64,000 bases of DNA from Kitasatospora phosalacinea (GTDB taxonomy: Bacteria > Actinomycetota > Actinomycetes > Streptomycetales > Streptomycetaceae), in contig NZ_JNWZ01000033.1 in assembly GCF_000716545.1 (NCBI RefSeq), positions 62,001-126,000 of the forward strand. Reading direction: 5' to 3'. A model generated the notes under the pieces. That model was given only the letters and a program-made list of their open reading frames with translations, had not been told where the DNA came from and did no database searches. Within the stretch, counting starts at the first letter, position 1. Each line of letters begins with the position of its first letter. Below, in pieces: positions 58,826-64,000 of this stretch. A program made the position numbers and the translations under genes.

Positions 58826-60694
58826 GCCGGAGGTGAGCTGGACGGCCGCCTCCACGCCGGAGGCGACCGCGCCGGAGATCCACGCGTGGTAGCGCGGCTG
58901 GCAGTGGTCGCCCGCGAAGAACAGCCGGCCCGCGACCGGGGCGGCGACCTGCGGGCCGAGGCTGAGCAACTGGCCCGGCGTCTCGATCACGGCCTCGCCG
59001 AGCGCCCAGCGGTTGCGCAGCCAGGACTGCGAGACGTGCCGGTCGGTGGCGTAGCGGCGGATCCGCTCGCCGAACAGGCCCGCCAGGTGGTCGAGCGCCT
59101 CGGTGTGCCGGTCGGCGGGGGTGAGGGCGTCGAAGCGCAGCGCGTCCTCGGCCCAGTTGTAGGCGGCCAGCACGATGCCGCCGGGCGCGCCGCCGTCGCT
59201 CGGGTGGGAGGGGAAGTAGACGAACCGGCTGGCCTCGTCCGAGACGCAGCCGCCGCCGACCGCCGCGACCGCGTCCCCGTGCGGGGCCGGCCGGTAGTCG
59301 GCGCCCAGCTTCGCCCTCCAGGTGTCCTCGTCCCACTCCCACCAGCGCTCGGTGAACTCCACCAGCACCTTGTGCGCGGTGTCGTGCTTGAGCTCGGCGA
59401 TCGCCCGGCGCTTGCCGTACGGCAGGATCGGGTCGAAGTCGACGTGCCGCAGCGCCGCGTACGGCACCGCCAGCACCACCGCGTCCGCCCGGTACTCGGA
59501 CCGGCCGCCGCCGACCGCGCCCTCGCACGCCTCGTCCTCGGGGCCGCTCTCCGGCTCGGCGACCACCGTCACCCCGCCGTCGCCGAGGCGCACCCGCGTG
59601 ACCACCCGGCCGCGCTCGATCGGCAGGCCCTTCGCGAGCGCCTCGGTCAGCGCGTCGGTGCCCGCACTGAACTCGAAGTACGTCACCGCCGGGTTGATGT
59701 CGGACGCGTCGAACACCGAGTGCAGGAAGCCGTACGACAGCCGGCTGGTCAGGTTCTCCAGCGTGCCCACCGCCTGCACCTGGGCGTCGCTCCACCCCTC
59801 GCTCTCCTGCAGGTAGCGCAGCAGCGAGTAGCCGTCCAGGTCGTACAGCAGCCGCGCCATGCCGGTCACCCGCTGCTCGATCGGCTTGTCGCTCCAGGAG
59901 CCGTCGCCGTTCTTCACCATGGTGTACGCCCGGGCGGTGTCCAGCGCGCGGTCGAAGGCGGCGGCCGCGGTCTGGCCGCTGTCCCAGCCGAAGCTCTTGT
60001 TCACCGGGCGCGGGTCCGCCGCGTACGCCGCCTTGCTGACGGTCTGTCCGTTCACGTGCACCAGTCGGCCGCCGAGGCCCTTCGGCGCGGTGTACGCGGG
60101 CGCGGTGCCGGTGGCGAACTCCTCGCCCGTCCACGACCGGTACACCACCCGGGCGTCACCGGAGGCCAGGTCCGGATCGGGCGGGACGTCCACCAGGTGG
60201 AAGGGGCGGCGCGGCACCTTCAGGTGGTCGGCCAGCGCGAGCGTCAGCACGTGACTGGACGGGATCCGCATCGCGCCCGCCTCGGCGTGCAGCCGCGGAT
60301 CCTGCCACAGGTCGCCGCGGAAGGTCTTCACCCGGCCGCCGACCCGGCTCCGGTTCGCCTCCAGCACCCGCACCTTGTGCCCGGCCGCCTGCAACAGCCG
60401 GGCGCACACCATGCCCGCCACGCCCGCGCCCACCACCAGCACCTCGCGCGCCGCGACCGGACGCAGCCGCTGACGGCCGGTCAGCAGCTTCAGGTAGTCC
60501 AGCGTCAGGTCGCGGTGGTCGGCGTCGGTCAGCAGGATCCGGCGCGCCATGGTCAGCGCCGCCTCCTGCCGCGCCGGGTCGAGCGGCGGCGGCGCCGCAC
60601 CCGCCGCGCGGGAGAAGCCGGCCCCCGGGCCGGCCAGGGCGGCGGCGGTCATCGCACCACCGGAGGCAAGGAACAGTCCACGTCGAGAGATCAC
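58823..60694 (-). CDS. TAT-exported FAD-dependent L-amino-acid/amine oxidase
   Basis: A 623-residue flavoprotein. It starts with a TAT signal (ISRRGLFLASGGAMTAAALAG). The Rossmann motif is VLVVGAGVAGMVCARLLQAAGHKVRVLEAN with the following RVGGRVKTF. Later, VLAVPYAALRHV and the FAD-closing LFFAGDHCQPRYHAWISGAVASGVEAA are typical of amine oxidases; the last includes the W near the flavin. Relatives in Streptomyces are secreted L-glutamate or broad L-amino-acid oxidases. GTG 60694. It makes H2O2, ammonia and a 2-oxo acid outside the cell. Confidence 0.9.
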   Translation of the reverse strand: MISRRGLFLASGGAMTAAALAGPGAGFSRAAGAAPPPLDPARQEAALTMARRILLTDADHRDLTLDYLKLLTGRQRLRPVAAREVLVVGAGVAGMVCARLLQAAGHKVRVLEANRSRVGGRVKTFRGDLWQDPRLHAEAGAMRIPSSHVLTLALADHLKVPRRPFHLVDVPPDPDLASGDARVVYRSWTGEEFATGTAPAYTAPKGLGGRLVHVNGQTVSKAAYAADPRPVNKSFGWDSGQTAAAAFDRALDTARAYTMVKNGDGSWSDKPIEQRVTGMARLLYDLDGYSLLRYLQESEGWSDAQVQAVGTLENLTSRLSYGFLHSVFDASDINPAVTYFEFSAGTDALTEALAKGLPIERGRVVTRVRLGDGGVTVVAEPESGPEDEACEGAVGGGRSEYRADAVVLAVPYAALRHVDFDPILPYGKRRAIAELKHDTAHKVLVEFTERWWEWDEDTWRAKLGADYRPAPHGDAVAAVGGGCVSDEASRFVYFPSHPSDGGAPGGIVLAAYNWAEDALRFDALTPADRHTEALDHLAGLFGERIRRYATDRHVSQSWLRNRWALGEAVIETPGQLLSLGPQVAAPVAGRLFFAGDHCQPRYHAWISGAVASGVEAAVQLTSG

Positions 60695-61166
60695 CCGCTC
60701 ACCCTGGCAGCGCCCCGCCCCCCGACACGCTGCCTCCGCCTACGAACCAACCCCCGTCACCCCCACGGGGGCGCTCGAAGCACCCCCCGGCGCGCCCCCG
60801 CGCCCTCACCCCTCCCGGGGCGGCGTCCACGCGGGGTCGTCGTCCGGCGGCGGGGCGACCGTCCGGGTGCTGCGGACCGTCGCACCGGTCAGCGGCGGTG
60901 GGTCCGGGGGAGGACGGCGGCGAGGCCGCCGATGGCGGCGTAGTCGAGGGACCACCAGCAGGCGGCCGCCCAGGAGACGCGGGGGAGGGAGGTGGCGCAG
61001 ACCAGGGCGCCGACGGCCAGCAGCATCCCCGGGTACCCCGCCAGCGCAGCACCCGTCCCCGTCGTTCTCCATGGGCACGAGTGTTCCGACCCCGCGTCAC
61101 GTCCGGGTCACGGCGTCTCGGCTCGCACCCGTGCCCGCGGACGTCTCCCGGACGTCACCCGGGGCG
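60695..61166. other. 472-base stretch with at most one small gene
   Basis: This gap between the amine oxidase start and the DUF4132 gene shows several overlapping GC-rich frames. Only one 45-residue frame looks protein-like. A second frame just downstream ends in DDDPAWTPPREG, so a frameshifted small membrane-protein gene is possible. No hairpin of note. Confidence 0.4.
60889..61026 (-). CDS. Possible 45-residue membrane peptide
   Basis: ATG 61026 to TGA at 60889. The peptide (MLLAVGALVCATSLPRVSWA...AAVLPRTHRR) has two hydrophobic helices and a basic end, which is more protein-like than the overlapping frames. A ribosome binding site is weak (GGGG). It may be a small integral membrane protein or the front part of a frameshifted gene whose tail runs to about 60806. 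Confidence 0.35.
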   Translation of the reverse strand: MLLAVGALVCATSLPRVSWAAACWWSLDYAAIGGLAAVLPRTHRR

Positions 61167-64000
61167 TCACCCGGCGGTGACCTCCTCCAGGTCGGCCAGC
61201 AGCTCGGAGGCGGCCACCGGGTCCAGGTCGCCGTAGCGCAGCGGGTAGTCGCCCCGGCTCCAGTGGTCGCCGGGCTCGGAGGCCAGCCAGACCGTCTCGA
61301 AGGTCTGGTCCGGGAACTCGTCCACCATGCCCACCGCGATGCCCTCGTCGAGCTGGATCACCAGGTGGCAGTCGTCGCCGAGCCGCTTGGAGAACCAGCG
61401 CTCCACCCCGGCGTCCTGCGGCTCGCCGCGCTCCCAGCCGCGCTTGGTCAGGCCGAGCAGCCGGCCGACCGGCACGGTGCGGCCCTCGAAGCGGTGCAGC
61501 CGGTTGGCGGTGGCCTCCTCGGGCGTGAACCGGTGGACGGGACGGCCGAGTTGGGGGAACGGCTGGAGGACCTCGTAGTCGGCGAACAGCTCCGACCAGG
61601 CCGCCACCCGCTCCTCGCCCAGCAGCAGTGGGTGGGCCAGCCGGACGGTCGCGTCCGCGGGCAGCACGAAGGGCTCGTCGTCCGCGTCGGCGAAGGTGCG
61701 GTCCTCGGCGACCCGGAAGGCGGTGTCGTCGGCCGTCCAGACCAGCCGGCGGGCCAGGTGCCACACCAGCGGGTGCTCGACGAACAGCGAGGTGAACTCC
61801 TCGGCGCTCCAGGTGCGCCGGGCGACCATCGCACCCTCCAGCCGGCGGATCTGGTCGCCCGCGACGGTGCGCGCGTCCTTCTTCAGCGCGGCGAAGCGCT
61901 TGCGCTCGGCGGGGGCGAGCTCCTGGTCGTCGCGCACGCCCGGCACCGGCAGGTCCTTGCGCCGCTTGCCGTCACCGTCCAGCACGAACGGGCGCAGCTG
62001 CTCGTCGAAGCCGACGGTGAACCGGCGCGGCCCGTAGTCGATCACCGTGGTGCCCTCCGGGTCCAGCCCCAGGTCGGGCACCAACCGGTCCGCGAGCTGC
62101 TCGGCGGTCAGGCCCAGGCCCTCCGCGACCTCGGCGATCTTCTCCTGGGCACGGGCCCGCAGCGCCTTGAACTTCACCCGCTGGGAGATGCCGTGCAGGT
62201 GCAGCAGCGCCAGGTCGGTGCCGATCGCGGCCAGCACGTCCAGGCCCTCGACGGCCCGCTGGTGCGCACCCCGGCCCGGCCACTCCCGCACCACCGGGGT
62301 CAGCCGGCGCACCGTCGTGTCGTCGCCCAGCACCCCCAGCGCGTGCAGCGTCCAGCTCTCCTTCGCGGGCATCCCGGCCTGCTGCCACTGCTCGAACAGC
62401 GCCCACCCGAACGCGGCCAGCCCGTCGGCCCGGCAGGTCTCGGCCACCACCGCCAGCCCGGGGTACGGCACTCCCGGCCGGGACAGCGCCAGCATCGTCA
62501 GCACGTGCCGCACCGCCTCCGCCGGCAGCGCCGCCGCAGGCCCGTCCGAAGGCCCGCGCAGCAGCAACTGCGGCAGGACGGCGGGCTGCGCCCAGACCGG
62601 CAGCACCGGCATCCGGACCGGCAGCGCGTTCTCCAACGGGTCGGCGGCCAGCACCTCGGCGACCAGCTCCGCCGCCTGGGCGCCGTAGCGGGCGTCCACC
62701 GCGGCCGGCAGCTCCGCCCCGCCGGTGTCCCCGGCGACCAGCCGCAGCGCCCGCTCGGCCGCGTCCCGCTCCCGCCCGGCCGGGCCGACCGCGTCCGGGA
62801 CGAGCAGCAGCGCGCCCGCCACCTGGTGCCGGGCGAACCACGAACGGGCCGTCGCGTGAACCGACTTGAGCCGCACCAGGCCGTCCGCCAGCAGCCGGGC
62901 CGCCCGCACGTCGAGGTAGGGCAGCAGCAGCGAGGAGAGCGCCGCGGGCTGGGACCGGGCGGCGTGCAGCGCCATCGGCAGCGCCGCCGCGCCGTACCTG
63001 GCGACCACCGCCGGCAGGTACTCCGTCCCGCCCCACAGGTCGTCGGGCCGCCACTCGGCGAGGGCCGGGGCCAGCACCTCCGCGGGGCCCTGGGTCAACA
63101 GCCGGGTCGGACGCCAGAGGCCGGAGGTCCCGGTCAGCGCCTTCCGCGCCTCGACGGCCCAGTCGGTGTCCGCCGGGTACCGCCACGAGCTGTTGAAGCC
63201 GACCTCGGCCCAGCGCTCCCGCTCACCGGCCCGCCAGACCAGGCGCACGTCCTCGTCCGGCCGCAGACCGTCGAGCACCCGCACCGCGCGGCGGGTGCGC
63301 GGCCGCGTCCACGGCGGCGAGACCAGCAGCGGCGGCAGCGCCTCCGGCCCGGCCTCGGGCGCCTGCGGGCGGGCGCCGTCCAGCTCCGCGACCAGCGCGG
63401 ACGCCGCGGCGTCCAACCGCGGCAGGACCAGCGGCAGCAGCTCCCGGTGCAGCAGGACGTGGGTGTTGAGCAGCGCCCTGGCCGTCGCCCCGTCCCGGCC
63501 GCCGCCCGCCACCACCTCGGCCAGCAGCCGCGCCGCCCGCACCGGGTACCGCCGCGCGGCCTCCAGCAGCGCCGGGCGGACGTTCTTGTCGTCCAGCCCG
63601 CCCAGCAGCAGCCGGAAGGCGTCGTCGGTCGGGAGGAAGGCCAGCGCGGCGGCGAGCTCCCTGGTCGCGTCCGACCCGTGCGCCCGCGCGAACCCCGCGC
63701 CCAGCAGCGGGGCGCAGGCCGCGCCGACGCCGTCGGCGACGGTAGCGACCAACTGCGGCGTCCAACCGTTCCAGGCCGTCCAGGGGTCGCGGACGAACGC
63801 CTCCACCTGAGCCGGATCGTCCAGGGAGTGCAGCAACTGCAGTTGGAGCTGCGACTTGTCGTCGCCGTAGCCGGGCATCTCCGCGAGGCACTCGTCCAGC
63901 CAACCGGGCACGCCCGGGGCCAGGTAGGAGGCCAGCGCCCGGCGCCGGGGGGTGTTCCGGCGCTCGGCGATGACCGCGAGGGCCTCCCGGTACTCCGGCT
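61167..64000 (-). CDS. DUF4132-domain protein (5' end beyond the window)
   Basis: More than 914 residues are visible and the frame stays open to the right edge (YREALAVIAERRNTPRRRALASYLAPG precedes the GTG at 63911), so the true start is outside. HEAT-like helical repeats fill the first 550 residues, then a DUF4132 C-terminal domain with KKDARTVAGDQIRRLEGAMV, RRTWSAEEFTSLFVEHPLVWHLARRLVW and AHPLLLGEE. Such proteins are related to the MolR/WGR group and have no settled function. Relatives often lie beside AAA or VWA genes, none of which is visible here. Confidence 0.82.
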   Translation of the reverse strand, partial: PEYREALAVIAERRNTPRRRALASYLAPGVPGWLDECLAEMPGYGDDKSQLQLQLLHSLDDPAQVEAFVRDPWTAWNGWTPQLVATVADGVGAACAPLLGAGFARAHGSDATRELAAALAFLPTDDAFRLLLGGLDDKNVRPALLEAARRYPVRAARLLAEVVAGGGRDGATARALLNTHVLLHRELLPLVLPRLDAAASALVAELDGARPQAPEAGPEALPPLLVSPPWTRPRTRRAVRVLDGLRPDEDVRLVWRAGERERWAEVGFNSSWRYPADTDWAVEARKALTGTSGLWRPTRLLTQGPAEVLAPALAEWRPDDLWGGTEYLPAVVARYGAAALPMALHAARSQPAALSSLLLPYLDVRAARLLADGLVRLKSVHATARSWFARHQVAGALLLVPDAVGPAGRERDAAERALRLVAGDTGGAELPAAVDARYGAQAAELVAEVLAADPLENALPVRMPVLPVWAQPAVLPQLLLRGPSDGPAAALPAEAVRHVLTMLALSRPGVPYPGLAVVAETCRADGLAAFGWALFEQWQQAGMPAKESWTLHALGVLGDDTTVRRLTPVVREWPGRGAHQRAVEGLDVLAAIGTDLALLHLHGISQRVKFKALRARAQEKIAEVAEGLGLTAEQLADRLVPDLGLDPEGTTVIDYGPRRFTVGFDEQLRPFVLDGDGKRRKDLPVPGVRDDQELAPAERKRFAALKKDARTVAGDQIRRLEGAMVARRTWSAEEFTSLFVEHPLVWHLARRLVWTADDTAFRVAEDRTFADADDEPFVLPADATVRLAHPLLLGEERVAAWSELFADYEVLQPFPQLGRPVHRFTPEEATANRLHRFEGRTVPVGRLLGLTKRGWERGEPQDAGVERWFSKRLGDDCHLVIQLDEGIAVGMVDEFPDQTFETVWLASEPGDHWSRGDYPLRYGDLDPVAASELLADLEEVTAG

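Noticed and set aside
1..64000. Insertion sequences, integrases, CRISPR arrays, rRNA operons
   Set aside because: No transposase or integrase motifs, no regularly spaced repeats of CRISPR type and no rRNA sequence were seen.

Overview
The window is very GC-rich and gene-dense. It has GTG and TTG starts, many 1-4 base start/stop overlaps, TAT and Sec signal peptides, a SigE-family sigma factor, a SpoIIE-type phosphatase with PAS and GAF domains, and an NsrR-Hmp pair like that of Streptomyces coelicolor. This points to a chromosome of a Streptomycetaceae member (Streptomyces or Kitasatospora). The genus is an inference.

Region 1 (about 0.9-30.1 kb) looks like a specialised-metabolite gene cluster with no modular PKS or NRPS. 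A long minus-strand array, read from 16.4 down to 4.9 kb, holds: an AMP-forming acyl ligase, two discrete acyl carrier proteins (ACPs), a KS with a His-to-Asn change, a half-size KS-like protein, a second ligase, an intact KS, hydroxymandelate synthase (HmaS), a PhyH-type dioxygenase, E1-alpha, E1-beta and a DUF3050 haem-oxygenase-like protein. A divergent plus-strand operon (16.6-20.9 kb) carries hydroxymandelate oxidase (Hmo), a methyltransferase, an esterase and an HpgT-type aminotransferase. HmaS, Hmo and HpgT are the complete known route from 4-hydroxyphenylpyruvate (or phenylpyruvate) to 4-hydroxyphenylglycine (or phenylglycine). The block PhyH-E1alpha-E1beta recalls the phenylglycine (pgl) genes of pristinamycin producers. 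An ABC exporter and a GT1 glycosyltransferase (21-24.1 kb) follow. A third operon (24.3-30.1 kb) encodes a FabH-like acyltransferase, a third ACP, a degenerate thiolase-fold protein, an Sfp-type phosphopantetheinyl transferase, a class II tRNA-synthetase-like amino acid:[carrier protein] ligase and a free-standing condensation enzyme. A fused acetyl-CoA carboxylase carboxyltransferase (1.2-2.7 kb) could supply malonyl-CoA. My reading is that an arylglycine or another amino acid is charged onto a carrier protein without an NRPS adenylation domain, joined by the free C enzyme to a short ketoacyl chain from the discrete KS/ACP set, then methylated, glycosylated and exported. I do not recognise this combination from a described pathway.

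Inside region 1 sit nsrR and hmp (2.95-4.8 kb), each preceded by a visible NsrR operator. They form a nitric oxide sensing and detoxification unit next to the DUF3050 gene.

Region 2 (30.2-46.2 kb) is mostly housekeeping or accessory: a CDF transporter, DUF5996, a secreted tendamistat-type amylase inhibitor fused to a starch-binding domain, a GT39-like membrane protein, MurQ, a PAS-GAF-PP2C-ATPase regulator, an acyl-CoA synthetase, two overlapping GH13 genes, a small membrane protein and an SDR.

Region 3 (46.4-64 kb) starts with an atypical tRNA-like element behind a clear -10 box. It continues with a Zn-ribbon SDR, an SDR/acyl-CoA dehydrogenase/TetR fatty-acid module, a tiny zinc-ribbon protein, two secreted proteins, a SigE-family sigma factor with a membrane partner, an NB-ARC STAND protein, a GT-B-like protein, a TAT-exported FAD amine oxidase and a large DUF4132 protein that runs off the right edge. 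No rRNA, CRISPR array or transposase was seen.
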